DNA of 64,000 nt from Methylobacillus flagellatus_A (GTDB lineage: Bacteria > Pseudomonadota > Gammaproteobacteria > Burkholderiales > Methylophilaceae): the NCBI RefSeq assembly GCF_031344055.1, contig NZ_JADBEN010000002.1; one strand, given 5' to 3'. Below are positions 34,231 to 44,966 of this stretch, piece by piece (position 1 is the stretch's first letter; the number at the start of each line of letters is the position of its first letter). Below the pieces are notes generated by a model, which had not been told where the DNA came from, searched no databases, and saw only the letters and a program-made list of their open reading frames with translations. The position numbers and the translations under genes were made by a program.

Positions 34231-36195
34231 ATGTCGTCCATTGAATCCGTGCTGACGGAAACGCGCGTTTTCGCGCCGCATGAAGCATTCCGCCAAGCCG
34301 CCACCGTGTCGGGTTTATCAGGCTACCAGGCCTTGTGCGATGCGGCTGAGCAGGATTACACCGGCTTCTGGGCCGATCTTGCTCGGCAGGAAATCACCTG
34401 GCAGACCCCATTCAACGAAGTGCTGGACGAGTCAGACGCTCCGTTCTATCGCTGGTTTGCCGACGGCAAGCTCAATGCCTCCTACAACTGTATAGACCGC
34501 CACCTGGAAAAACGCGCCAACAAGATCGCCTTGATCTTCGAAGCGGACAATGGCGACATCGCGAACATTAGCTACAAGGAGCTGCACCAGCGTGTGTGCC
34601 GCTTCGCCAATGCCTTGAAAAAGCAAGGGATCGGCAAAGGCGACCGCGTCATCATCTACCTGCCCATGAGCATAGAAGCCATCGTCGCCATGCAGGCCTG
34701 CGCCCGTATCGGCGCCATCCACTCCGTGGTGTTCGGCGGCTTCTCCGCCAAGAGCCTGCACGAGCGCATCGTCGACGTCGGCGCCAAGCTGCTCATCACT
34801 GCCGACGGCGGCGTACGGGGCGGCAAGCCGGTAGCGCTGAAGCCGGCGGTTGACGAAGCATTGGCCCTGGGCGGCTGCGAAGCCGTCGAGAAAGTCATCG
34901 TCTACAAGCGCACAGGCGTAGATATTGCCTGGAATGCGCAACGCGACTTATGGTGGCATGAAGTCGAAGCAGCCGAGAGCGACTATTGCGAACCTACCTG
35001 GGTAGATGCCGAGCACCCGCTGTTCATCCTTTACACTTCCGGCTCCACTGGCACGCCCAAGGGCGTCCAGCACTCCACCGGGGGCTACCTGCTCGGCGCC
35101 ATCATGAGCATGAAATGGGTGTTCGACCACAAAGCCACGGATATCTTCTGGTGCACCGCCGACGTGGGCTGGATCACCGGCCACAGCTACGTCGCCTACG
35201 GCCCCTTGGCGCTCGGCAGCACCCAGGTGGTGTTCGAGGGGGTGCCCACCTATCCTGATGCGGGCCGTTTCTGGCAGATGATAGAGCGCCACAAGGTCAG
35301 CATTTTCTACACCGCCCCCACCGCCATCCGCTCGCTGATCAAGCTGGGCGGCGACCTGCCGAACAAGTACGACCTCTCGAGCCTGCGCCTGCTTGGCACC
35401 GTGGGCGAACCGATCAACCCCGAAGCCTGGATGTGGTACCACAAGGTGGTCGGCAAGGAGCGCTGCCCGATCGCCGATACCTGGTGGCAGACCGAGACCG
35501 GCTCGCACATGATCGCCCCGCTGCCCGGCGCCGTTGATCTCAAGCCCGGCTCCTGCACCCGCCCCCTGCCCGGCATCATCGTGGATATCGTCGAAGAAGA
35601 CGGCACGCATATCGAAGGCACAGGCGGCGGCCTGCTGGTCGTGAAAAAGCCCTGGCCCTCGATGATCCGCAACATCTGGGGCAACCCAGAACGCTTCAGG
35701 AAAGCCTATTTCCCCGAGGAGCTCAAGGGCCTGTACCTGGCCGGCGACTCCGCGCACCGCGACGAGGACGGCTATTTCTGGATCATGGGCCGCATCGACG
35801 ACGTGCTCAACGTCTCCGGCCATCGCCTGGGCACCATGGAAATCGAGTCTGCGCTGGTCGCCAACCCGCTGGTCGCCGAAGCCGCGATTGTAGGCAAGCC
35901 TCACGACATCAAGGGCGAGTCGATCATAGCCTACGTGGTGCTCAAGGGCGAGCGCCCTGAAGGCGATGCCGCCAAGGCCATCGCGGCACAGTTGCGCGAT
36001 TGGGTCGGCAAGGAAATCGGCCCGATCGCCAAGCCGGATGAAATCCGTTTCGGCGAGAACCTGCCCAAGACCCGCTCGGGCAAGATCATGCGCCGCCTGC
36101 TGCGCTCCCTCGCCAAGGGAGAGGAAATCACCTCGGATATTTCCACGCTGGACAACCCTGCCATCCTGGAACAACTCAAACAGGCGGCAGGTTAG
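34231..36195 (+). CDS. acs: Acetyl-CoA synthetase (AMP-forming)
   Basis: Activates acetate to acetyl-CoA through acetyl-AMP. The 654-residue chain has the adenylate signature YTSGSTGTPKG, the ADTWWQTETGS motif and the C-terminal catalytic lysine region PKTRSGKIMRR, which in homologues is switched off by acetylation. GAAGGAGC before the ATG is a strong ribosome-binding site. It is monocistronic: promoter upstream, terminator right after. Confidence 0.97.
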   Translation: MSSIESVLTETRVFAPHEAFRQAATVSGLSGYQALCDAAEQDYTGFWADLARQEITWQTPFNEVLDESDAPFYRWFADGKLNASYNCIDRHLEKRANKIALIFEADNGDIANISYKELHQRVCRFANALKKQGIGKGDRVIIYLPMSIEAIVAMQACARIGAIHSVVFGGFSAKSLHERIVDVGAKLLITADGGVRGGKPVALKPAVDEALALGGCEAVEKVIVYKRTGVDIAWNAQRDLWWHEVEAAESDYCEPTWVDAEHPLFILYTSGSTGTPKGVQHSTGGYLLGAIMSMKWVFDHKATDIFWCTADVGWITGHSYVAYGPLALGSTQVVFEGVPTYPDAGRFWQMIERHKVSIFYTAPTAIRSLIKLGGDLPNKYDLSSLRLLGTVGEPINPEAWMWYHKVVGKERCPIADTWWQTETGSHMIAPLPGAVDLKPGSCTRPLPGIIVDIVEEDGTHIEGTGGGLLVVKKPWPSMIRNIWGNPERFRKAYFPEELKGLYLAGDSAHRDEDGYFWIMGRIDDVLNVSGHRLGTMEIESALVANPLVAEAAIVGKPHDIKGESIIAYVVLKGERPEGDAAKAIAAQLRDWVGKEIGPIAKPDEIRFGENLPKTRSGKIMRRLLRSLAKGEEITSDISTLDNPAILEQLKQAAG

Positions 36196-36218
36196 AAACT
36201 TTGTCACATTAAAAATAG

Positions 36219-36247
36219 AAACGGCATCCAGGGATGCCGTTTTTGTT
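36219..36247. terminator. Bidirectional intrinsic terminator
   Basis: AAACGGCATC (36219-36228) pairs with GATGCCGTTT (36233-36242). TTTTT follows on the plus strand, and an A-rich run on the other side gives U-rich RNA on the minus strand. It can end both acs and the convergent gene at 36271. Confidence 0.85.
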
Positions 36248-36270
36248 TAGTGTTCCAGCTTACTTATTGT

Positions 36271-36627
36271 TCACTCTTGCTGCTCATGCTTGGCCAACGC
36301 CTGCTGATAGATATTGACCGCGCGCGTCCCAAGCTTGCAAAACCCCAGGATCGGCGCCGGCAGGCTGGGTAGCAATCCGGCCAGCTCGTCCACCTGGGCA
36401 TAAGTCAACTGGCCGGGCACCACAGGAATATGCACGTACTGGAGGCCATTGGCTTCGGCAGCCTGGCGGATTTCCTCGCTGCTGGGCTGTTCGGCGCCAC
36501 CCTCGCCATCCGGGCGATTGTTGATGATGGTCTTGAAGCCGGCGGCAGAGGCCTCTGCCACTTGGTCGACTGTCAATTGCGGACAACTGCTGAACTGGTC
36601 GCTGATGGTCTTGGTGGTAAGCGTCAT
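36271..36627 (-). CDS. DUF442/TIGR01244 family protein (phosphatase-like fold)
   Basis: A 118-residue protein from the ATG at 36627, preceded by AGGAAG; an upstream ATG at 36669 has no such site. ISDQFSSCPQLTVDQVAEAS, TIINNRPDGEG and LGFCKLGTRAVNIYQQA match the family that also forms the N-terminal part of beta-lactamase-hydrolase-like (Blh) proteins. The C-x3-T-R loop is like the dual-specificity phosphatase P-loop. Homologues are connected with sulfide and biofilm metabolism, but its substrate is not established. Confidence 0.85.
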   Translation of the reverse strand: MTLTTKTISDQFSSCPQLTVDQVAEASAAGFKTIINNRPDGEGGAEQPSSEEIRQAAEANGLQYVHIPVVPGQLTYAQVDELAGLLPSLPAPILGFCKLGTRAVNIYQQALAKHEQQE

Positions 36628-36702
36628 CTTCCTGTGTTTCCTCCTGTAAGGTAATGCCAAATATACCACAGGAGGCGGGGCCTCCTTGATATCGGCTGGA
36701 GA

Positions 36703-38889
36703 TCAGGACGCCAGCTCCTCCGCGTAGTTATAGCTCAGCGGCCATTGCCAGTGGGCCGAGGCAGGATTGGTCAACTGCCGCAGATGCTCGGCGATACGCT
36801 CGATCAATGCCGCATCCTGTTGCGGATCCAGGCCCTGGTAGGGCTTGCCGTGGTAGTCGCCGCTGAAGGCCAGCACATCGGCAACGGAAGCGTTCGCCTC
36901 GAACAAGGCCTTGATGCGCTGGCATTCCTTGTCCTCGGGCGTGACGAGGCGCAACGAATACAAAATGCCCAGCGCAGCGCCGAACTCCAGCATGGGGGTT
37001 GGAATGCCATGGCGCGCAGCCAGCTCGATGCTGCCCATGATGCGCTCCTTGCGTTGCAGCTTGCGCAGAGGGTCGCGCCCGATGCGGCGGCACGGGTCCT
37101 TGAACGAAGCCTTGCAACGCGCGATGAAGCTGTTGACGAACGAAGTGTTGATGTATTCCGCCAGTGCCGGGTTTTCCTGCAGCATGGCGGGCTTGATCTC
37201 GTTGTTCACCAGGCGTTTCACCAGCATGACGACGCGCTCGTCGCCCATGCCTTGCCCGATGGTCTGGTAGCCCAGCAGGCTGGCATACCAGGCAATGATG
37301 GCGTGCGTGCCGTTCAGGAGCCGGTTCTTGATCGCCTGGATCTCGGCAATATTGTCCACGGTCTGCACCTGGCGCAGGCGTTCCAGTATCTTGCCGCCCT
37401 TCTTGGCGTAGAGCACCATGTCGGGACCGCTTTCAAACAGGGTGACCCCCAGTTGGTCCAATGCCCGGTTGAGGTGCGAGGCATGCCGCAACTGGCTCAC
37501 GATCTTGCCCAGCCCCGGCTCGGCCAGAAGGATGGACTCCTGGTGCATAGGTGCTGCACTACCGCCAGGCGCCAATGCCTTTTGCTGGGTGTGCTTTTCA
37601 AAACTAGCGAAATTAATCCTGGCCTGCTTCAAGAGAATTTCTTTCGGTATTTTTGACACCATGCGGTTGACGACCGTTTCTGTAAAGTACGCCATTTCCA
37701 TGATCTGCTCTGCCTGCGGCCCCTCCAGCATGCGCAGCATGGCTTCCCTCACTTGCCGCCGGACAAATGCCGCCCCGCTCAGCTTGTTGAGTACGACCAG
37801 GATGGTCAATGAGCCCGCCCCGTTCTGGTAGCGTGCGATCAGCCCCTTGGCTATCATCGCCGCCTGCTGCTTGATGGCCGATTCCGGCAGGCACAGGCCG
37901 ACGATTTCCGAAACCGCATACATCTCGCACACTGCCGCCTCGTCCGCCATGTCGATCAAGCGGATGCGGTCTATGGTCTGGCGGAAAGCCAGGTTGCTGT
38001 AGTGCACGTCGTACTTGCCAAATGCATTGACCAGGCTGCGCAGGGTCGTATTGTTGCTAGCGCCGATGATTTCATAAGGCCGGGTATAGCCGTCCCAATG
38101 CGAGAATATCTGCGCCAGGTAACCGCCGCCCATGGCGCCGAAGCCATGGATGCCGGCACGCATGTTGTTGATGGTTTGCGGGAACGCATCCGTCAATTTT
38201 GGCTTGGGCAGGTTGGGCGTAAACCTGACCAGGTCAGCAAGGAAATCCGGCATGCGGTCGTAAGCCTGGTAGGCCAGTTGCTTGATCTCGGGCCGAGGCT
38301 CCTTGATATCCTTGATCAATATCGGCAGGCCGCCGGCTCCCGAGGCGGAACGCAGGCCGTTTTCCGAATCCTCGAACATCAGGCAATGCTCGGGCAGGCA
38401 ATTCAGCTCCTTGGCCGCGGTGCGGAATATCTCAGGATGCGGTTTGCCCTGCTTTACCTCGTCGCCGCAGACCGTGATGTCGAAATACTTCATGACGTTG
38501 GCGTTGATCAGGTACTCCTCGGCAATCGCACGGCGGCTTGAAGTGGCCACCGCCATCAACAGGCCGTTGCGCTTGAGGCGCTCGAGGATTTCATACAGCC
38601 CCGGCTTGACCGGCACGCCATGCTTGCGCACGTGCGCCAGCTCCAGCTCATCGGCGCGCTTGCGGATCGCGGCATATGGATACCCCTCGCCATAGCGGCT
38701 CTTGGCGAGCTCTTCCGCCTTTTTGGCGCTCAAGCCCAGGGATCCAATGAGGATTTCGTCGCTGATGGTTTCGCCGAATAGCTCGGCGGAAGCTTGCTTG
38801 ATGGTGGTGAATCGGAGACGTTCGGTATCGAACATGGTGCCGTCCATATCGAATATGGCGGCATGGATAAGTCTTTCCTTGAAAATCAT
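36703..38889 (-). CDS. mtlD: Fused HAD phosphatase / mannitol-1-phosphate dehydrogenase
   Basis: A 728-residue two-domain protein. Residues 1-220 are a HAD-family phosphatase (FDMDGTMFDTE; VATSSRRAIAEEYL; KPHPEIFRTAAKELN). From about residue 240 it is a mannitol dehydrogenase-type enzyme (GIHGFGAMGGGYLAQIF nucleotide fold; IKNRLLNGTHAIIAWYASLL containing the catalytic lysine region). This is the arrangement of Acinetobacter baylyi MtlD, which makes mannitol from fructose 6-phosphate as an osmoprotectant by reducing and then dephosphorylating. The same role is inferred here. No mannitol uptake genes are nearby, which also argues for synthesis. Confidence 0.85.
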   Translation of the reverse strand: MIFKERLIHAAIFDMDGTMFDTERLRFTTIKQASAELFGETISDEILIGSLGLSAKKAEELAKSRYGEGYPYAAIRKRADELELAHVRKHGVPVKPGLYEILERLKRNGLLMAVATSSRRAIAEEYLINANVMKYFDITVCGDEVKQGKPHPEIFRTAAKELNCLPEHCLMFEDSENGLRSASGAGGLPILIKDIKEPRPEIKQLAYQAYDRMPDFLADLVRFTPNLPKPKLTDAFPQTINNMRAGIHGFGAMGGGYLAQIFSHWDGYTRPYEIIGASNNTTLRSLVNAFGKYDVHYSNLAFRQTIDRIRLIDMADEAAVCEMYAVSEIVGLCLPESAIKQQAAMIAKGLIARYQNGAGSLTILVVLNKLSGAAFVRRQVREAMLRMLEGPQAEQIMEMAYFTETVVNRMVSKIPKEILLKQARINFASFEKHTQQKALAPGGSAAPMHQESILLAEPGLGKIVSQLRHASHLNRALDQLGVTLFESGPDMVLYAKKGGKILERLRQVQTVDNIAEIQAIKNRLLNGTHAIIAWYASLLGYQTIGQGMGDERVVMLVKRLVNNEIKPAMLQENPALAEYINTSFVNSFIARCKASFKDPCRRIGRDPLRKLQRKERIMGSIELAARHGIPTPMLEFGAALGILYSLRLVTPEDKECQRIKALFEANASVADVLAFSGDYHGKPYQGLDPQQDAALIERIAEHLRQLTNPASAHWQWPLSYNYAEELAS

Positions 38890-39282
38890 TAAAAATCCTT
38901 AACGCTGATTGATGATGGGGGTTCACCTCGGGTGTGAAATGAATGATGACTTTTTTACCATAACATATTTTTCGTTACTGCTCGGCTATTTGGTCTTTCG
39001 ATTCAATCTGATGCGATGCAGGATATCCGGGATTCGGAAGGAACCTAACTATCTGGAAAGCGGCTTATTTGTAGGACTGAGACAACATTTCATTCCTTTT
39101 ACAATATCTTTCCGCAGCCTGCCATAACGCTGGAAAAATTTTTGGTGCGGCTACGTAAAAAGCTGATGAGACGGATGCCGGCCAGGAACATAGTCCGGCA
39201 AACCGTTGTCTCCTACAGTATCAGTTTGAGTTGAAATACTTGCCTCGAGGATCAACCGATAACAATCAAGAAAGGAACCTCA
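38890..39282. other. Intergenic stretch with no supported gene
   Basis: About 390 bases, AT-richer than its surroundings, between the divergent mannitol and persulfide dioxygenase genes. A frame from 38941 to 39127 (MNDDFFTITYFSLLLGYLVF and onward) could be a 61-residue membrane peptide, but it lacks a clear ribosome-binding site and resembles nothing I know. It should hold both divergent promoters; AAAGGA at 39272-39277 is the ribosome-binding site of the next gene. Confidence 0.5.
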
Positions 39283-39981
39283 ATGATATTCAGGCAACTG
39301 TTTGACCAGGAATCCTCCACTTATACCTACCTGCTCGGCGATGAATCCAGCAAGGAAGCATTGCTGATCGATCCTGTGGATTCAGGGTTCCAGCACTACC
39401 TTACATTGCTGGAACAATATGGCCTGGTGCTGAAATACTCCCTGGAAACCCACGTGCATGCCGACCATATTACGGCCAGCGGCCTGCTGCGGCAGGAAAC
39501 CAATACGCTCACGGGCATTGGCAGCCGTTGCAATGCCTTGCCTGCAGACCTGCAACTGCAGCATGGGGACCAGCTCAGCCTGGGGCATCACATCATCCAC
39601 GTGCTCGCGACCCCGGGTCACACGGCGGGCAGCGTCAGTTACCTGGTGGATGGCCGTGTATTCACTGGGGATTCCTTGCTGATCAACGGCTGCGGACGGA
39701 CCGATTTCCAGGGTGGCGATGCCGGCACGCTCTACGACAGCATCACTCAAAAGCTCTTCACCTTGCAGGACGAAACGCTGGTCTATCCAGGGCATGATTA
39801 CCAGGGCTATCGCGTCAGCGCCATCGGCCAGGAAAAGGCCATCAATCCGAGGCTTGCGGGAAAATCCCGTGAAGAATTCATTGCCTTCATGCACGCGCTC
39901 GACCTGCCAAAGCCCGAGATGATCGACATTGCGGTGCCAGCCAACCGCAGGCTGGGGATAGAGTCCCTGCCACACGGGTGA
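39283..39981 (+). CDS. ETHE1-type persulfide dioxygenase
   Basis: A 232-residue metallo-beta-lactamase-fold protein. Iron ligands are in THVHADHITASG, TPGHTAGS, FTGDSLLINGCGRTDFQGGD and YPGHDYQGY. The GCGRTDFQ segment and the length mark the ETHE1 sulfur dioxygenase group, which oxidises glutathione persulfide to sulfite. It is followed after 67 bases by a Crp/Fnr-family regulator on the same strand, which may control it. Confidence 0.9.
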   Translation: MIFRQLFDQESSTYTYLLGDESSKEALLIDPVDSGFQHYLTLLEQYGLVLKYSLETHVHADHITASGLLRQETNTLTGIGSRCNALPADLQLQHGDQLSLGHHIIHVLATPGHTAGSVSYLVDGRVFTGDSLLINGCGRTDFQGGDAGTLYDSITQKLFTLQDETLVYPGHDYQGYRVSAIGQEKAINPRLAGKSREEFIAFMHALDLPKPEMIDIAVPANRRLGIESLPHG

Positions 39982-40048
39982 GCAGGCATTGATAAAGCGG
40001 GCGCACAAAGGCCTTCCTGGCTACAACCACTCTCACGAGGAAATATTT

Positions 40049-40774
40049 ATGGATACAATGAGCGAGTACCTGCGGCAACAAAAAGCCTTTAAAACCCACC
40101 GGCCTGAGGAAATCGCTTTTATCGAACAACTCAAGCAGCGCCAACTCACTTTGCCGGCCGCCAAGTTGATCGTGGAAGAAGGCACCAGCTCGACACAGCT
40201 TTACACTTTGCTTGACGGCTGGGCCTACCGCTACCGCGCCTTGAAGAACGGCAACCGCCAGATCCTCAATTTCCTGTTGCCCGGAGATTTGATCGGATTG
40301 CAGCAGAACCTGCTAGACAACAGCGACAGCAGCGTGCAATCCCTGACGCCTGTTACCTTATGCGAACTGGACAAGAACAGGCTCTGGTCGCTTTACGAGC
40401 ATCACCCTTCGCTGGCATACGATATCACCTGGCTATGCGCGCAAGAAGAGAGAATCGTCGACGACAACCTGGTCAACGTAGGCGCGCGCAATGGTCAGGA
40501 GAAAATTGCCATGCTGCTGTTGCATCTCTACAAACGCTATAAATCCATCTACCCCACGCCTGGAAAAACGATTCCCTTTCCATTGACGCAACAGGAAATC
40601 GCCGACTCGCTGGGGCTATCGCTCGCCCATACCAACAAAACCTTGCGCAAACTGGAAAAGCTCGGGCTGCACAGCATCAACAACAATTCGCTGACTATCT
40701 ACGATGAAAAAATGCTGGCCAGCCTCGCGGATTATTTCTATGCGCCGCTCAAGCCCCGGCCCTTGCTTTGCTAG
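40049..40774 (+). CDS. Crp/Fnr-family transcription regulator
   Basis: A 241-residue regulator from the ATG at 40049 (GAGG upstream). The N-terminal half is a cyclic-nucleotide-like beta barrel (LYTLLDGWAYRYRALKNGNR; ILNFLLPGDLIGLQ), and the C-terminal half a winged helix with LTQQEIADSLGLSLAHTNKT. The N-terminal cysteine cluster of oxygen-sensing FNR is absent, so the signal is different. The pairing with a persulfide dioxygenase suggests sulfur-stress control, which is inference. Note the single cysteines at positions in TLCELD and the C-terminal end. Confidence 0.9.
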   Translation: MDTMSEYLRQQKAFKTHRPEEIAFIEQLKQRQLTLPAAKLIVEEGTSSTQLYTLLDGWAYRYRALKNGNRQILNFLLPGDLIGLQQNLLDNSDSSVQSLTPVTLCELDKNRLWSLYEHHPSLAYDITWLCAQEERIVDDNLVNVGARNGQEKIAMLLLHLYKRYKSIYPTPGKTIPFPLTQQEIADSLGLSLAHTNKTLRKLEKLGLHSINNNSLTIYDEKMLASLADYFYAPLKPRPLLC

Positions 40775-40778
40775 GCTG

Positions 40779-41438
40779 TTATGTCCAACTGAAACTGGCC
40801 CACTCCTGGCCGAATTTCAGGCGAAACCCGCCGGCATTTGCGACAGCCTCCAACGCAAACTTGTCAATGATGCGCGCATGGGCTTTAGCCCTGCCCTTTG
40901 TCTGATTGACATCATAGAAGGGCCGTGTCACTTCGACGCACACGGACCTGGGTTCCTTTTGCTCAAGGCGCAAGGTCGCAGGCTCGTTCAGCTGGTCTTC
41001 GAAATAGCACAGCAAGGCAAGCCATGCATAGAGAAACGGTTGCTGCCGCACCTCTTCAAGATCCTGGATATCGCTGGGCACATAGTCCATCTTGATATCG
41101 CGCAAAGCCAACGGCGCCGTCATCAGCGCAATGCCTTGACGCAATATCTCGGCAGGAATCGCGAGGCCGCTGGCTTCCGGCTCCCATGCCTGCAAGGCGC
41201 GTATGCCGGCTACCGCCTCGGCCAGTTGCTGATCGATACGCTCGACCGGCTCGCCCAGCGCTGCCTTGCTGCTCTCGCCTTTCGACAACAGGCGCCTGAC
41301 GATGGAAGCGCTCATGCGGGCAATAGAGATCGGCCCGACAAGGCCATGCCGCAATGTCGGGAAAATCCGCATGAATATCTCATGCTTGATGCCGGCCACC
41401 AGCCACTCCTGCTGTTGTATTGTCATTGGAGAATCCAT
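40779..41438 (-). CDS. Orphan DHp-like protein (degenerate kinase/phosphotransferase)
   Basis: A 219-residue soluble protein. Near the N-terminus IFPTLRHGLVGPISIARMSA looks like a kinase H-box (His31, then the usual hydrophobic-P-I/L). A second long helix with PVERIDQQLAEAVAGIRAL follows, and the C-terminal half has no N, G1 or G2 boxes. That is the shape of phosphotransferases such as ChpT, which copy the dimerisation fold but bind no ATP. It lies 7 bases downstream of a single-domain receiver. The function is inferred from shape and context only. Confidence 0.5.
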   Translation of the reverse strand: MDSPMTIQQQEWLVAGIKHEIFMRIFPTLRHGLVGPISIARMSASIVRRLLSKGESSKAALGEPVERIDQQLAEAVAGIRALQAWEPEASGLAIPAEILRQGIALMTAPLALRDIKMDYVPSDIQDLEEVRQQPFLYAWLALLCYFEDQLNEPATLRLEQKEPRSVCVEVTRPFYDVNQTKGRAKAHARIIDKFALEAVANAGGFRLKFGQEWASFSWT

Positions 41439-41445
41439 GGCTTAG

Positions 41446-41811
41446 TCAAAAGGATTGCAATATGCGTTCCAAGTTATTCATATCCAGCGGCTTCTCCAGG
41501 TAGAAGTCAAACAAGTCGCTAGCCTCCTTTCCCAGCTCGGCCTCGGCATAGCCGCTGACGGCGACAAACTTCGGCATCCGGCCGGCGGCCAAGGTCCTCA
41601 GCTGCTTGACCAGCGCGATACCTGAAATGTCAGGCAGGTTCAAGTCCATGAACACCACATCGTAATCGCGCTGGGAAAGCGCCTGCGGCGCCTCCGCACC
41701 CGCCATGACATAATTTGCCTCGCAACCCAGCATTTCCAGCAGCTCCTTGAAGGTTTCCGCCGCTGCCTGGTAATCCTCGATAATCAATGCCTGTCGCACT
41801 TGCCTGTCCAA
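41446..41811 (-). CDS. Single-domain response regulator (CheY-like)
   Basis: A 121-residue receiver with no output domain. IIEDYQAAAETFKELLEMLG supplies the acidic pocket (E-D), VVFMDLNLPDISG the phosphorylated Asp, VAVSGY the switch Ser/Tyr, and LEKPLDMNNL the conserved Lys. It must act through a partner, plausibly the adjacent DHp-like protein. It starts 15 bases after the stop of the broken kinase gene. Confidence 0.9.
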   Translation of the reverse strand: MDRQVRQALIIEDYQAAAETFKELLEMLGCEANYVMAGAEAPQALSQRDYDVVFMDLNLPDISGIALVKQLRTLAAGRMPKFVAVSGYAEAELGKEASDLFDFYLEKPLDMNNLERILQSF

Positions 41812-41826
41812 TCCTGCTCCTTTTCG

Positions 41827-42740
41827 CTACTGGTGTAGCGGTAACTCCACATTGAATACAATTTCCCCATCCTGGTAACGGTAGCTGATTTCACCACGAT
41901 GCCCCTTCACAATCTCATTGGCGATATAGAGCCCAAGCCCGAGGCCATTGCGGTTGCGCATATTGGATTGCTCCTGCCGCTTGAAGAGGTTGAACAACCC
42001 TTCCACCATTCCGCCTCGATCGGTACGCCTGCATTATGCACGCTGATATCGCACGTATTTTCGGAACGCCACATTCTCACCCTTACCCGGCCACCCGACT
42101 CGCCATGATGCCGCGCATTGCTGATCAGGTTGACGATCACCTACGACGCGGTCAGGGTCGACCTGCGCCCTGACCTGCGCCTCAAATTCCGTTTCTATCC
42201 TAACGTCCGGATAGGCTGTGAGGTTTTCCTCCACCAAGTCATGCAGCAATGCGGAAATATCCGTCTCGATAAACCCGAGGTTAAGACCCAGGCCCGTTTG
42301 CAGCCTTGCCATGTCCAACACCTGGCTCACCAGACGCTGCATGCGGCTGCTTGAATTCTTGATCCGGGCGCTCATGCGCAAGGACCCCGACCGCATTTCC
42401 ATCAATTGTGCCGCCATGCTGATGGAATTCAAAGGATCGCGCAAATCATGCCCCAGGATCGCCATGAGTTGCAGGCACATCCGCTCGTTTTCCGCATTGC
42501 GCGCATTGCACACCTTGAGCAGTTCATGCTGCAGGTCGTGGCCGTCCGCCAGGTCGGCAATGCTCCAGGGTTCGGCCTGGCCAACCAGTGGTAGTTGAGT
42601 TCCAAGTGGGCGATATAATCCTGCTGGCTGGGGGCAAGGCCAGCTAACGGCAACGCACTGTCGATGTTTCGATGCAGTGCGGCGATGGCTTGCCTCAATC
42701 TTGATAAAACCTCTAGAGCTTGGTTGTTATTGTTACTCAC
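41827..42740 (-). pseudogene. Histidine kinase gene broken by three frameshifts
   Basis: Pieces of one kinase lie in order in different frames. Frame 1 from the ATG at 42740: LSRLRQAIAALHRNIDSALP, to about 42588. Frame 2: GQAEPWSIADLADGHDLQHE and the H-box ILGHDLRDPLNSISMAAQLM, to about 42135. Frame 3: N-box MIVNLISNARHHGESGGRV, to about 42010. Frame 4: GLFNLFKRQEQSN and the G2 box GLGLGLYIANEIVKG, to the stop at 41827. A one- or two-base change at each junction restores a single 300-residue PAS-less kinase. The other genes of the window are intact, which argues for real decay rather than poor sequence. Confidence 0.8.
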
Positions 42741-42990
42741 GCTGCCCCCTGGTTTTTATAAACTGCAATTGCATTATAGAAAAACCATATACTTAACAAT
42801 ATGACTTTTCACATAATGCCGCCGATAATGCATATGTTTCCTTTGCAGCGACCTTGTGTTTTTATCATTTTGCGTCGCCGTTTACAACGAGCGGACCAAA
42901 GCCCGCATCATAATGCGGAAATATAAATAACAACGGAACTGCCGCGCAAAAAGGTAAAATAAGCCTTTTGCCCAAATCCCCAATTTAGAT

Positions 42991-44565
<1,575 letters not shown>

Positions 44566-44570
44566 ACCGG

Positions 44571-44963
44571 ATGAAACACGCCGCTCCCTGCCCTTGTGAA
44601 AGCGGCGCCGCCTACGAGCGCTGCTGCAGGCGCTGGCACGAGGGAGAGCCCGCGCCTGATGCTGAAGCGCTCATGCGCTCGCGTTACGCGGCCTATGTGT
44701 TAGGGTTGAAGGATTACCTGCTGCATACCTGGCATCCCTCTACTCGTCTGGCCTCATTGCAGGAAGAAGCGGACGCCCAGCCGCTGAAATGGCTCGGCCT
44801 CAAGGTCTTGCGGCATGAGGCAACCGGCGGCGACCAGGCTAACGTCGAGTTCGTTGCCCGCTACAAGGTGAACGGCAAGGCGGAAAGACTGCATGAAAGC
44901 AGCCGCTTTGTCCGCGAGCATGGGCAATGGTTCTATGTAGATGGCGATTTCATCGGGGACTGA
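44571..44963 (+). CDS. YchJ-family SEC-C motif protein
   Basis: A 130-residue protein with the zinc-binding SEC-C motif CPCESGAAYERCC at the N-terminus, then the UPF0225/YchJ domain (ALMRSRYAAYVLGLKDYLLH; WLGLKVLRHEATGG; GQWFYVDGD). The function of YchJ is not established; the SEC-C motif is the one at the end of SecA, suggesting a ribosome- or SecB-type interaction. The ATG at 44571 is 5 bases after prfC. Confidence 0.9.
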   Translation: MKHAAPCPCESGAAYERCCRRWHEGEPAPDAEALMRSRYAAYVLGLKDYLLHTWHPSTRLASLQEEADAQPLKWLGLKVLRHEATGGDQANVEFVARYKVNGKAERLHESSRFVREHGQWFYVDGDFIGD

Positions 44964-44966
44964 CCA

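Noticed and set aside
38909..39127. Possible 61-72 residue membrane peptide
   Set aside because: No ribosome-binding site, no recognised family, and position in a probable promoter region; mentioned only as part of the intergenic description.
39225..39262. Possible FNR-type site before the persulfide dioxygenase gene (TTGCC...ATCAA)
   Set aside because: Half-sites are wrongly spaced and only one matches the consensus.
41827..42740. Reading the kinase region as several small genes
   Set aside because: H-box, N-box and G2 box appear in the right order in successive frames, so one broken kinase is the simpler reading.
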